Shown: positions 19,059 through 28,321 of the stretch, in pieces
Position numbering within the stretch: the stretch's first letter is position 1
How the letters are laid out: every line of letters begins with the position of its first letter
Source of the DNA: Deltaproteobacteria bacterium
GTDB taxonomy: Bacteria > SZUA-79 > Acidulodesulfobacterales > Acidulodesulfobacteraceae
Length of the DNA: 40,238 nucleotides
NCBI GenBank assembly: GCA_023381755.1
Contig: JAMCUF010000025.1
Span: 1 to 40,238, forward strand
Direction of reading: 5' to 3'
Notes under the pieces: model-generated
Told to the model about the DNA's origin: nothing
The model's input: the letters and a program-made list of their open reading frames with translations, nothing else
The model's database searches: none
Program-made: the position numbers and the translations under genes

Positions 19059-20936
19059 ATGTGCGGTATAATGGGTTTTTCAGGTAATTTTAAGAAGGAA
19101 AGCTCCGTGGGTGTCGTATTGAGCGGACTTAAAAGCCTGGAATACAGGGGTTATGATTCATCGGGCATCGCTTATTACGATAATGACGACAAGGTAATAA
19201 AATATATAAAAAAATCAGGAAAGCTGGTAAATCTTTCAAACGAATTTAGCTCTATTGCCCCTTTAAATTCGGATGTTGCCATAGGCCATATAAGATGGGC
19301 GACTCACGGAATGCCCACGGATAAGAACGCGCACCCCCATATCGATTGCAGTGGCGATATCGCAATAGTCCATAACGGAATAATAGAAAATTATGCAGTT
19401 TTGAGAAATACGCTTAAAAAAAAGGGGCACAGGTTTACCACGGAGACCGATTCGGAGGTCATAGCCCATTTAATAGAAGATTATATGGGTACGGGCAAAT
19501 CCTTTTATGAGGCTGTAAGGCTTTCGTCCCTTGAACTTTTGGGCGCTTTTGCCATACTGGCGCTAAATGCCGGCGAAAAGAGCATTGCCGCGGTTAAGTT
19601 CGGCCCGCCACTTGTTTTGGCGCAAAAAGACAATAACATTTACGTGGCAAGCGATATCTCACCCCTAATAGAATATACGAGCGACGTCATATATCTTAAA
19701 AACTCCGAAATAGCTTATTTTCACAACGGAGAACTAGATATAACTACATTTAAGGGTAAGAAGATTAATAAAACAGTTGTAAAAATAGACTGGGATGCGT
19801 CAAGAGCGGCAAAATCCGGTTTTTCCCATTTTATGCAGAAAGAGATATATGAGCAACCCGCCCGTCTTTTAGACGCTTTTTCTTCAAGGGTAACGGCAGG
19901 CGATGGAATGAAAGATAACGTCGGCCCTCGAATTTCGCTTGAAGGATTAAAACTTACCAAAAAAGATGTAGCGAATTCGTCCAAGATTATTCTTGTTGCC
20001 TGCGGATCGTCGTACTATGCAGGCCTTGCTATTAAATATATGATTGAGATGGTTTGCGGCCTTCCCGTTATCGTGGAGTATGGTTCCGAGTTCAGGTACG
20101 AAAATTTTCCCATTTCCCAAAACGATATTTTTGTGGGTGTGTCCCAATCGGGTGAAACTGCCGATACCAATAGCGCCTTGGAGGTCGTAAAAGCCAAGCG
20201 CGCCAAGATATTGTCCATTACCAACGTCCCGGGCTCTCAAATAACAAACTTATCAAATAAGGGGGTTATTTATACCCATGCGGGACCCGAAATAGGCGTT
20301 GCCTCCACAAAGGCATTTACGGCGCAGCTTCTTTGCGGCTTGCTTCTTGCGTTATATATCAGGGAAAAATCTGGTTTTATTCCTAAATATCGATGGTTTA
20401 ATTCCCAAAACATTTTTAAAAATTTATTGGAGCTCCCAAAAAAGGTAGAAAAAATTTTATTCATCGACGAAACCTTAAAGGATATTGCAAAAAAACATTA
20501 CAAAAGCAGCAATTTTTTATATTTGGGCAGGGGAATATTATACCCTATTGCGCTCGAAGGGGCGTTAAAATTGAAGGAAATATCATATATTCATGCCGAG
20601 GGCTATCCCGCAGGCGAGATGAAACACGGGCCTATTGCGTTAGTAGATGAAAATATGCCGGTTTTGTTCCTGTTATCGAACAATATACTTGCGCCGAAAA
20701 CAATATCGAATATCGAAGAGATAAAGGCAAGGGGCGGCAAGGTTATCGCCGTTGCGGATTATGAACCCGAAATAGACGGTTTATCGGATTTAATACAAAT
20801 ACCCGAAACACTTGAGGTTTTGAGCCCAGTACTTTATGCCGTTCCGCTTCAGCTGCTGGCTTATCACATAGCCGCTCTTAAGGGAACCGATATCGATCAG
20901 CCGAGAAATCTGGCTAAAAGTGTAACGGTGGAATAA
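19059..20936 (+). CDS. glmS: Glutamine-fructose-6-phosphate aminotransferase (isomerizing)
   Basis: MCGIMGFSG (Cys nucleophile), LEYRGYDSSGIAY, HIRWATHGMPTDKNAHPH, two SIS domains, C-terminus DQPRNLAKSVTVE. Confidence 0.98.
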   Translation: MCGIMGFSGNFKKESSVGVVLSGLKSLEYRGYDSSGIAYYDNDDKVIKYIKKSGKLVNLSNEFSSIAPLNSDVAIGHIRWATHGMPTDKNAHPHIDCSGDIAIVHNGIIENYAVLRNTLKKKGHRFTTETDSEVIAHLIEDYMGTGKSFYEAVRLSSLELLGAFAILALNAGEKSIAAVKFGPPLVLAQKDNNIYVASDISPLIEYTSDVIYLKNSEIAYFHNGELDITTFKGKKINKTVVKIDWDASRAAKSGFSHFMQKEIYEQPARLLDAFSSRVTAGDGMKDNVGPRISLEGLKLTKKDVANSSKIILVACGSSYYAGLAIKYMIEMVCGLPVIVEYGSEFRYENFPISQNDIFVGVSQSGETADTNSALEVVKAKRAKILSITNVPGSQITNLSNKGVIYTHAGPEIGVASTKAFTAQLLCGLLLALYIREKSGFIPKYRWFNSQNIFKNLLELPKKVEKILFIDETLKDIAKKHYKSSNFLYLGRGILYPIALEGALKLKEISYIHAEGYPAGEMKHGPIALVDENMPVLFLLSNNILAPKTISNIEEIKARGGKVIAVADYEPEIDGLSDLIQIPETLEVLSPVLYAVPLQLLAYHIAALKGTDIDQPRNLAKSVTVE

Positions 20937-20941
20937 GGAAA

Positions 20942-23239
20942 TTGAAAATTCAGCGAAGTGCATATTTAAACGGTTTAAATGAAGAGCAACTCAGGGCTGT
21001 GCTTTATACCGAGGGGCCGCTTTTAATTTTAGCGGGTGCCGGTTCCGGAAAGACAATGGTTATAACCTTACGGGCGCTTCACTTAATAAAAACGGGCAGA
21101 GCGAGGCCGTGTAACATTTTGGGCGTTACATTCACAAATAAGGCGGCGCGCGAGATGAAGGAGAGGGTCGGGAGGGCGCTGGAAAAGGATTCCGGCAAAG
21201 CAAGTTCCGATAATCTTCCGGAGTTTTCCACATTTCATTCATTCTGCCTTAAATTATTAAGAAGACATGCGGATTTAATTGGATATAACAGGTCTTTTGC
21301 GATATTCGACGAAGATGACAGCGGGAAAATACTTTCTAAGATAGTCGCCTCGCTTAATATTAGCGAAAAGATATTTACTCAATCCAAAGTAAGGTATTTT
21401 ATAGAAAGAAATAAAAATTATTATACGGATTGTGAGGAGGCGTACCGGCTTGTTAAGCCCTGGGAGAAAAACTATGCGATTATTTACGAAGAGTATTCTA
21501 AAAAATTAAAAGAAAATAACGCAATGGACTTTGGGGATTTAATATTTAACACGGTAAAGCTATTTGAAAAAAATCCGGAGCTTTTGGAACGTTACTCCGA
21601 ATTATACAGATATGTCATGGTTGACGAGTTTCAAGATACTAATTTTATCCAGGATAAATTTGTCAAGCTTTTATCGGAAAAGCATAAAAATATCTGTGTT
21701 GTGGGCGACGACGACCAGTCCATATACAGTTTTAGAGGGGCAAACATTGGTAATATATTAAGGTTTGAGGAGGCGTTTCCCGAATGCAATATCATAAAAT
21801 TGGAAAGGAATTACCGCTCGACTAAGAATATTTTGAACGCCGCTTCGAACTTAGTAAGAACCAATAAGCTAAGGAAGGATAAAACACTTAAAACCGACAA
21901 ATCCGGCGGCGAGCCTATAACTGTATATAGGGCGAATACCGATTTATCCGAGGCGTATTTTGTGGCGCGCGAGATAAGGAGGCTGACAAGGGAATACGGC
22001 TATTCCAATAAAGATATAGCCGTATTATACAGGGCAAACTCTCAATCTAAGGTTATAGAAGACAGGTTGATAAAAGAAAGCGTCAGGTATCACATTTATG
22101 GCGGGCTAAAGTTTTACCAGAGAAAAGAGATAAAGGATATTCTTTCATTTTTGAGGTTTGCGGTAAACCCCGGGGACACGGTTAGTTTTGAAAGAAGCGT
22201 TCAATGCGTGCCAATAGGGGCCGGCGAAAAAACAATAAAAAATATGGAAGATATCGCCGGGAAAAACGGTATGAGTGTTTTAACGGCTTTTAAATCGGGT
22301 TTGCTTGGCGGGGTTAAGGGTTTGAAGAGGGTGTTTGCAGGTAAAAGCGGTCTTAATTCCGGCGGCAAAAAAGATTTTAAAAATTGCGCCGCGCTGAAAA
22401 TTAACGGAAACGAGGCGTCGTCTTTGCCTGAGGTGCCCACCTGTTTTGACCTGGCAAACTATTTTAATCTGATTTTAGGGTTAAGGCATTTCATTGAAAA
22501 CGGCAATGCCGGCGGCGTTTCCGATGCAAAAACAGATTATCCGACTCGGGATAAGAATCAAAAAGAAGGCGGCAATAAATTGACTTGCGCGCTTAATTTG
22601 ATTTATAAGGTTTCGGGTTATGAATCCATGCTTAAAGGCGAGACTAAACGGGTAAAGGGGGCGAAAAATTCTCGGTCCCTTGTGGAATACGAACCGGCTG
22701 ATGACGATTACGGCAGCGATAAACGCGGTTTTATTAATGGAACTTTTAACCGGCAAAGCTTAGTGGATCAAAATAGGATAGAAAACATAGAGGAATTAAT
22801 AAACGCATCTGTGGAAATTGGAACTTTTAACCAGCGAAGCCCAAATCAGCAAAACTCGTTTGAAAGCATTGTGGAATTTTTAGACGAGAGCCGGATTGAC
22901 GAAAACAGGGACAACCTGAGGGGAGATGCCGATATATCCAAGGTTTCCCTTATGACCCTTCATAGCGCGAAAGGGCTTGAGTTTCCGGTCGTTTTTTTAG
23001 TCGGTCTGGAAGAGCAGCTTTTTCCGCACATAAGGTCTCTGGGCGACGAACCGTCGCTGGAAGAAGAAAGAAGGCTTTGTTATGTCGGCATAACAAGGGC
23101 TAAGGAAAAACTTTATATCACATGGTCTAAAAAAAGAAGAACGGCAAGGGAGTATAAGTATAATCTGCCTTCCAGATTTTTAAAGGAGATACCGGAAAAC
23201 TTGATCGAAGAAATAATTGACAGCTACGAATACTATTAG
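20942..23239 (+). CDS. UvrD/PcrA/Rep-family superfamily 1 DNA helicase
   Basis: LNEEQLRAVLYTEGPLLILAGAGSGKT, VDEFQDTN, VGDDDQSIYSFRGA, LERNYRS, VSLMTLHSAKGLEFPVVFLVGLEEQLFPH, ERRLCYVGITRAKEKL. Confidence 0.96.
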   Translation: MKIQRSAYLNGLNEEQLRAVLYTEGPLLILAGAGSGKTMVITLRALHLIKTGRARPCNILGVTFTNKAAREMKERVGRALEKDSGKASSDNLPEFSTFHSFCLKLLRRHADLIGYNRSFAIFDEDDSGKILSKIVASLNISEKIFTQSKVRYFIERNKNYYTDCEEAYRLVKPWEKNYAIIYEEYSKKLKENNAMDFGDLIFNTVKLFEKNPELLERYSELYRYVMVDEFQDTNFIQDKFVKLLSEKHKNICVVGDDDQSIYSFRGANIGNILRFEEAFPECNIIKLERNYRSTKNILNAASNLVRTNKLRKDKTLKTDKSGGEPITVYRANTDLSEAYFVAREIRRLTREYGYSNKDIAVLYRANSQSKVIEDRLIKESVRYHIYGGLKFYQRKEIKDILSFLRFAVNPGDTVSFERSVQCVPIGAGEKTIKNMEDIAGKNGMSVLTAFKSGLLGGVKGLKRVFAGKSGLNSGGKKDFKNCAALKINGNEASSLPEVPTCFDLANYFNLILGLRHFIENGNAGGVSDAKTDYPTRDKNQKEGGNKLTCALNLIYKVSGYESMLKGETKRVKGAKNSRSLVEYEPADDDYGSDKRGFINGTFNRQSLVDQNRIENIEELINASVEIGTFNQRSPNQQNSFESIVEFLDESRIDENRDNLRGDADISKVSLMTLHSAKGLEFPVVFLVGLEEQLFPHIRSLGDEPSLEEERRLCYVGITRAKEKLYITWSKKRRTAREYKYNLPSRFLKEIPENLIEEIIDSYEYY
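22736..22893 (+). repeat. Two diverged 81-bp tandem coding units in the helicase linker
   Basis: aatggaacttttaaccggcaaagc (22736) vs attggaacttttaaccagcgaagc (22817): 27-residue period. Confidence 0.6.
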
Positions 23240-23261
23240 GATTATAATTATAAAATACTGC

Positions 23262-23308
23262 GGCAATTTCCCATCCCCCTTGATGGGGGGCCAAGGGTGG
23301 GGGAGGGC
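23262..23308. repeat. C/G-rich intergenic repeat core (cccatcccccttgatggggggccaagggtgggggaggg)
   Basis: Shares catcccccttgaYggggg with the 14149-14248 element. Confidence 0.4.
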
Positions 23309-23380
23309 GTTATTTTCAATAATTTTCGGCTAAAGAATATTCAACTCCTTGTATGGGAGGAGTTAGGGGGCGTGTTTGCT

Positions 23381-23767
23381 ATGGATAACGATAGAGATAT
23401 TATCGATATAAATCATGTTGTGAAACTTGCAAAATTAGATTTAAATAAAAACGATTCCGAACATTTTTCGAGGGAGCTGGGGAAAATATTGGATTATATC
23501 GATATGCTCAAGGAAGCTGATGTTTCTAAGATAAACTCTGTTCTGGACGAGCTGGATTACGATAACTTAGTTAGCGGAGCCGCCCTGAAGACCGGTTTTT
23601 ACAAGGATTGCAGGCTCGATGAATGCCTTCCTGACGACAGTTTTGATTTTAACATTGTTGTAAGTAATGCGCCAAATTTTGATACTCGACCATTCATGGA
23701 TACCGGATTAAAATTGGATAGCATGTTGTCATACGGCTTTTTTATCGTTCCGCAGGTCATAGAATAG
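23381..23767 (+). CDS. gatC: Asp-tRNA(Asn)/Glu-tRNA(Gln) amidotransferase subunit C
   Basis: INHVVKLAKLDLNKNDSEHFSRELGKILDYIDMLKEADVSKI...FFIVPQVIE; ORF track starts earlier (23297), but ATG 23381 better fits the family. Confidence 0.88.
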   Translation: MDNDRDIIDINHVVKLAKLDLNKNDSEHFSRELGKILDYIDMLKEADVSKINSVLDELDYDNLVSGAALKTGFYKDCRLDECLPDDSFDFNIVVSNAPNFDTRPFMDTGLKLDSMLSYGFFIVPQVIE

Positions 23768-23869
23768 CTGCCTGCAATTTCGGATACGTGTTACGCGACC
23801 GGGGCGGCCCGCATTTTGTGACCCGGTTTAATATAATTTATAAATTTTATAAAAAGGGGAATTTAACAA

Positions 23870-25372
23870 GTGGATTTATCCAACCTAACGATTCATCAAA
23901 TTAACGATCTGTTAAAATACCGCGAGGTAAAGAGCGTAGATATTACCAATTCTTATATAAAAAGGATTAAAGAAGTAGACCCTGTTGTTTCAGCTTATCT
24001 TTATAACGATTTTGAAGAGGCTCTGTCAAATGCCGCCGATGCCGATAAAATAATCCAAAAAAATAAGGATTTTCCTTATCTTACCGGTATCCCGCTTTCA
24101 ATAAAGGATATTTTTTTAATAAAAGGCAAGAAGACCACCTGCGCCTCAAAGATACTTGACAATTTTATAAGCCCGTACGATTCGACTGTTATAAGAAGGC
24201 TAAAGGAGAATAATTATGTATTTCTTGGAAAAACCAATATGGATGAGTTTGCGATGGGGTCTTCTACGGAAAATTCGGCGTATAAAATAACTAAAAATCC
24301 TTACGATTTAAACAGGGTGCCGGGCGGTTCGAGCGGCGGCTCCGCTGCCAGCGTCAGCTCCGATTTATGCGCCGGTTCTTTCGGAACGGATACCGGTGGT
24401 TCTGTCAGGCAGCCTGCAAGCCTTTGCGGGGTTGTCGGGTTAAAGCCGACCTACGGGTTGATATCCAGATACGGTATTATCGCTTTCAGTTCGTCGCTCG
24501 ATCAGGCGGGGGTTATCGCCAATGATGTTTTAGATGCCGCAATAATGCTTAAAGCAGTTGCCGGATTTGACGAAAAAGACCAAACCACAAGAAAATTCGA
24601 GATCAAGGATTATCCCGAAATAGTAAAAAAAGCGGATAAATCCGCCATGAAAGGCTTAAAGGTAGGTATTCCAGTCGAATTTTTCTCCGAAGGATTAGAC
24701 CCAAAAATTTGCTCAAGGATAATGGAGATAAAGGAGTTATTAAAAGACCTCGGTGCAGATATTGTGGATATATCGTTGCCAGACACGAAATATTCAGTTG
24801 CGGCGTATTATGTAATAGCCACAAGCGAGGCGAGTTCTAACCTCGAAAGGTATGACGGCATTCGTTTCGGCAGCAGATTTAGTAAAGACGAAGGCGTTCA
24901 AACCCTTGACGAACTTTACAGGAAAACCCGGGAGCTTGGGTTCGGAAAAGAGGTTAAAAGGCGGATAATATTGGGGACATTCGCCTTGTCCGCAGGCTAT
25001 TACGATGCCTATTATAAAAAGGCGTCATTGGTTAGAAAACTAATAATAAAAAACTATAAGGATTCCTTTAATGATGTGGATATAATACTTGGACCGACAT
25101 CGCCCACGCCTGCGTTTTTAATAGGGGAAAAGATGAGCGATCCGTTAAGCATGTATTTGTCCGATATTTATACGATATCTGTTAATCTCGCGTATTTGCC
25201 GGCATTAAGCCTGCCTGTCGGGGTCATAGATAATCCGACAAAAAAAGGGGGCGTTCTTCCCGTGGGTTTGCAACTTATATCTCCCTGGGCTACGGAAGCA
25301 AGGCTCCTTTCGGTTGCAAAGATTATAGAGGACGAGGTTAAATTCAGACAAAAATATAGCGCTAAAATTTAA
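23870..25372 (+). CDS. gatA: Asp-tRNA(Asn)/Glu-tRNA(Gln) amidotransferase subunit A (GTG start)
   Basis: Amidase signature: GIPLSIKDIFLIKGKKTTCASKIL, PGGSSGGSAASVSSDLCAGSFGTDTGGSVRQPASLCGVVGLKPTYGLISRYG. Confidence 0.97.
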   Translation: MDLSNLTIHQINDLLKYREVKSVDITNSYIKRIKEVDPVVSAYLYNDFEEALSNAADADKIIQKNKDFPYLTGIPLSIKDIFLIKGKKTTCASKILDNFISPYDSTVIRRLKENNYVFLGKTNMDEFAMGSSTENSAYKITKNPYDLNRVPGGSSGGSAASVSSDLCAGSFGTDTGGSVRQPASLCGVVGLKPTYGLISRYGIIAFSSSLDQAGVIANDVLDAAIMLKAVAGFDEKDQTTRKFEIKDYPEIVKKADKSAMKGLKVGIPVEFFSEGLDPKICSRIMEIKELLKDLGADIVDISLPDTKYSVAAYYVIATSEASSNLERYDGIRFGSRFSKDEGVQTLDELYRKTRELGFGKEVKRRIILGTFALSAGYYDAYYKKASLVRKLIIKNYKDSFNDVDIILGPTSPTPAFLIGEKMSDPLSMYLSDIYTISVNLAYLPALSLPVGVIDNPTKKGGVLPVGLQLISPWATEARLLSVAKIIEDEVKFRQKYSAKI

Positions 25373-25456
25373 TATCCGCTCCGGCCTTTCTAAAAAGTCC
25401 GCTCTGCCTTTACGGGGACAGGATTAGGGCGGGGCCATAAAAAAGGATTTTAAAAT

Positions 25457-27049
25457 ATGGATAATAGCGGTTATAGTGAAATTGGAAACAGCCTCCTTCA
25501 CGGCTTAAACCGGCAGTCCGCAGGTACGGGCGATAAACAGGACAAAGCTGGATTCGGCGAAGGCCGCCTAACCTCTTTTGAGGCGGTAATCGGACTTGAG
25601 GTTCACTCCCAGCTTCTTACAAAAACCAAGATGTTTTGTTCCTGTCAAAACATTTTCGGAAAAGAACCCAATTCTATGGTATGCCCCGTTTGCCTCGGAC
25701 TTCCGGGCGCCATTCCCGTAATCAACCTTGAGGGTGTGAGGCTTGCGGTAAAGGCGGCTTTGGCTTTGAATATCGGCATAAATAAAAAAAGCCTTTTTGC
25801 GAGAAAAAACTATTTTTATCCCGATTTGCCGAAGGGGTATCAAATATCCCAATATTTAGACCCGGTGTCATCAAACGGCTATTTGACTATTGAAACGGAC
25901 GGGGTTAAAAAACAGATCAGGATAAACAGACTGCATATCGAAGAGGATGCCGGAAAACTTATTCATATAGGGAATGAATCTTATGTCGATTTAAACAGGG
26001 CGGGGACACCGCTTATCGAGATAGTCTCCGAACCCGATATAAGTTCGGCTAAAGAGGCCGCCTGCTACTTGAAGGAGTTAAGGGATATACTTGTATATCT
26101 GGATATATCGGACGGAAATATGGAGGAGGGAAGTTTCAGGTGCGACGCAAATATTTCCGTCAGGAGAAAAGGCGATAAAAAATTAGGGACAAGGGCGGAG
26201 ATTAAGAACGTAAATTCGTTTAAATTTGTGGAAAAGGCGATAGATTATGAAATAGGAAGGCAGATAAACGTTATTTTAAGCGCCGGGAATGTCCTTCAGG
26301 AAACAAGACTTTATGATCCGAAAGAAAATGTGACGAAACCCATGAGAAGCAAAGAAGAAGCGCATGATTACAGGTATTTTGAAGAACCTGACCTGCCCCC
26401 GTTAATATTGGATGCCGAATTTATCGAAGAGGCTAAAAACTCAATTCCGGAACTCCCCCAGGCAAAGAGAAAAAGGTATGCAAATGAATATGCTTTAACT
26501 TCTTATGATTGCGAGGTTTTAACCCAGAATAAAAAGATTGCATATTATTTTGAAGATTTAATAAAGGCGAATGCCGTTAATAACAAGGGCAAGGTTGAAA
26601 TCAAAAAAATATCGAATTGGGTTATAAACGACTTATTATTTGCCTTAAAAACGGTTGAAAATCAAAGAGGCTCGAAAGAAAACGATATGCCTGAACCGGA
26701 GGACTTTCTCAACCTTATGCTCGAGGTTACCGCCGGCAATATAAATAAAAATTCCGGAAGGATTGTCTTGACCGAAATGCTTTTAACCGGCAAAAAACCA
26801 AACGACCTTATTAAAGAAAATAATTTAGCGCAGGTTTCTGACGACAAAGGATTGGAGGATTTAATAAAACTGGTATTAGATGAAAACCCAAAGGAGCTGG
26901 CGGACTTGGCAGGAGGCAAAGATAAGCTTTTAGGTTTTTTTGTGGGTGAAGCTATGAAAAAGACAAAAGGGAAAGCAAATCCCAAAAAGGTGAACGAGAT
27001 ATTAAAAAGGCTGATAAATTCCCGCACTCGTGGGCCGGATGGGATATAA
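25457..27049 (+). CDS. gatB: Asp-tRNA(Asn)/Glu-tRNA(Gln) amidotransferase subunit B with ~40-aa N-terminal extension
   Basis: FEAVIGLEVHSQLLTKTKMFCSC, CPVCLGLPGAIPVIN, RKNYFYPDLPKGYQISQY, IEEDAGKLIH. Confidence 0.96.
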   Translation: MDNSGYSEIGNSLLHGLNRQSAGTGDKQDKAGFGEGRLTSFEAVIGLEVHSQLLTKTKMFCSCQNIFGKEPNSMVCPVCLGLPGAIPVINLEGVRLAVKAALALNIGINKKSLFARKNYFYPDLPKGYQISQYLDPVSSNGYLTIETDGVKKQIRINRLHIEEDAGKLIHIGNESYVDLNRAGTPLIEIVSEPDISSAKEAACYLKELRDILVYLDISDGNMEEGSFRCDANISVRRKGDKKLGTRAEIKNVNSFKFVEKAIDYEIGRQINVILSAGNVLQETRLYDPKENVTKPMRSKEEAHDYRYFEEPDLPPLILDAEFIEEAKNSIPELPQAKRKRYANEYALTSYDCEVLTQNKKIAYYFEDLIKANAVNNKGKVEIKKISNWVINDLLFALKTVENQRGSKENDMPEPEDFLNLMLEVTAGNINKNSGRIVLTEMLLTGKKPNDLIKENNLAQVSDDKGLEDLIKLVLDENPKELADLAGGKDKLLGFFVGEAMKKTKGKANPKKVNEILKRLINSRTRGPDGI

Positions 27050-27060
27050 ACGCGGGCGCG

Positions 27061-27136
27061 GCGGGATGCCCTGCAAAATGCCCCGCGGGTATTGCGGTAA
27101 AAAGGGAAAAGCCCTTATTCCGTCCGCAGAGGCGGG
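27061..27136 (+). promoter_or_regulatory. Possible structured leader in the gatB-mtnA gap: three-tier nested stem with an alternative 5' pairing
   Basis: CCCGC(27082-27086)/GCGGG(27132-27136), TGCGG(27093-27097)/CCGCA(27124-27128), AAGGG(27102-27106)/CCCTT(27112-27116); GCGGG also at 27061-27065. Confidence 0.35.
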
Positions 27137-27171
27137 AATCTGTTTCACTATTTATTAAGGAGATGATGCAA

Positions 27172-28221
27172 ATGGCTTTTTTTACCTTAAGACTAACCGA
27201 AAGTGATGTTGTTGAAATGATTGACCAGAGAAAACTTCCATTGGAGGTTTCCTATGTTGAACTCACGAACTATAAGGATGTCTATGATGCCATAAAAAAT
27301 ATGATTGTCAGGGGAGCGCCGGCTATCGGGGTGTCAGCCGCTTTCGGTTTATACTTGGCATCTAAATCTTTATCCCAATCCGTGAGAGATTTTGATGCGT
27401 TTAAAAGCGAGTTTTTTAAGATTTGCGATTTTATGTTTTCGGCAAGGCCTACGGCGGTTAATTTAGGATGGGCGATAGAAAGGATAAAATCGCTCGTTAT
27501 AAAAGGTAACGGCAAAACCGTAAATGAAATGGTAAAAGATATAAGAGCGGAATCCTTAAGGATATTCAAAGAGGATGTGGAGATTAATAAAAATATGGGC
27601 ATTTATGGGGCTAAACTCTTAAAAGACGGTTTTAGAGTATTAACTCACTGTAATGCCGGTGCGCTGGCAACGGCGGGCTACGGAACTGCTTTAGGGGTGA
27701 TAAGGGCGGCGGTTGAAAATAACAAAAGAATATCGGTAATTTCAGATGAAACGAGGCCGTTTCTTCAGGGGGCAAGGCTCACTACCTGGGAGCTCATGGA
27801 GGATAACATCCCCGTAACATTAATTGCCGATAATTCCGCAGGGCTATTAATGAGAAAAGGAAAGATAGATGCCGTCATAGTCGGCGCAGATAGAATTGCC
27901 TCTAACGGTGACGTCGCAAATAAAATAGGAACATATCAGGTCGCCGTTCTGGCAAAAGAGAACAACGTTCCGTTCTATGTTGCCGCCCCGCTTTCCACTA
28001 TGGACTTAACCCTCGAATCGGGCGATGAAATTCCCGTAGAAGAAAGGGATGCCTCCGAGGTTGTTAACGTGTTCGGGAAAAGAATTGCCCCAAACGGCGT
28101 TAAGGCATTAAATTACGCATTTGATATAACACCGAATAAATACGTCGGGGCAATAATAACGGAAAAGGGTGTTTTGTACCCGCCGTATAAAAAATCTATT
28201 GCGGAAGCCTTTGGTAAATGA
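27172..28221 (+). CDS. mtnA: S-methyl-5-thioribose-1-phosphate isomerase (MtnA/eIF2B-alpha-like)
   Basis: NMIVRGAPAIGVSAAFG, RPTAVNLGWAIERI, LTHCNAGALATAGYGTALGVIR, DETRPFLQGARLTTWEL, GADRIASNGDVANKIGT. ATG 27172 better spaced from the aaggag SD than 27163. Confidence 0.95.
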   Translation: MAFFTLRLTESDVVEMIDQRKLPLEVSYVELTNYKDVYDAIKNMIVRGAPAIGVSAAFGLYLASKSLSQSVRDFDAFKSEFFKICDFMFSARPTAVNLGWAIERIKSLVIKGNGKTVNEMVKDIRAESLRIFKEDVEINKNMGIYGAKLLKDGFRVLTHCNAGALATAGYGTALGVIRAAVENNKRISVISDETRPFLQGARLTTWELMEDNIPVTLIADNSAGLLMRKGKIDAVIVGADRIASNGDVANKIGTYQVAVLAKENNVPFYVAAPLSTMDLTLESGDEIPVEERDASEVVNVFGKRIAPNGVKALNYAFDITPNKYVGAIITEKGVLYPPYKKSIAEAFGK

Positions 28222-28292
28222 TAATATTACACGATACGGCTTTTAGTTTACTTATATAAGGTAAAACACTTTTTTATTTTGATTTGGTTAAT

Positions 28293-28310
28293 CATTTTAA
28301 ATTTAAAATG
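28293..28310. promoter_or_regulatory. 18-bp perfect palindrome CATTTTAAATTTAAAATG just upstream of ilvE
   Basis: Read directly; lies 11 bp before the start codon. Confidence 0.4.
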
Positions 28311-28321
28311 AGAGGGGAGAA

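Noticed and set aside
19040-19060. Possible glmS ribozyme upstream of glmS
   Set aside because: glmS begins 2 nt after the glmU C-terminal ORF; there is no room for the ribozyme.
25489-25540. Similarity of LNRQSAGTGDKQDKAG in the GatB extension to FNRQSLVDQNRIEN in the helicase, suggesting an in-frame coding repeat element
   Set aside because: Only ~10 bp of DNA similarity (taaaccggca/ttaaccggca); too weak to claim homology.
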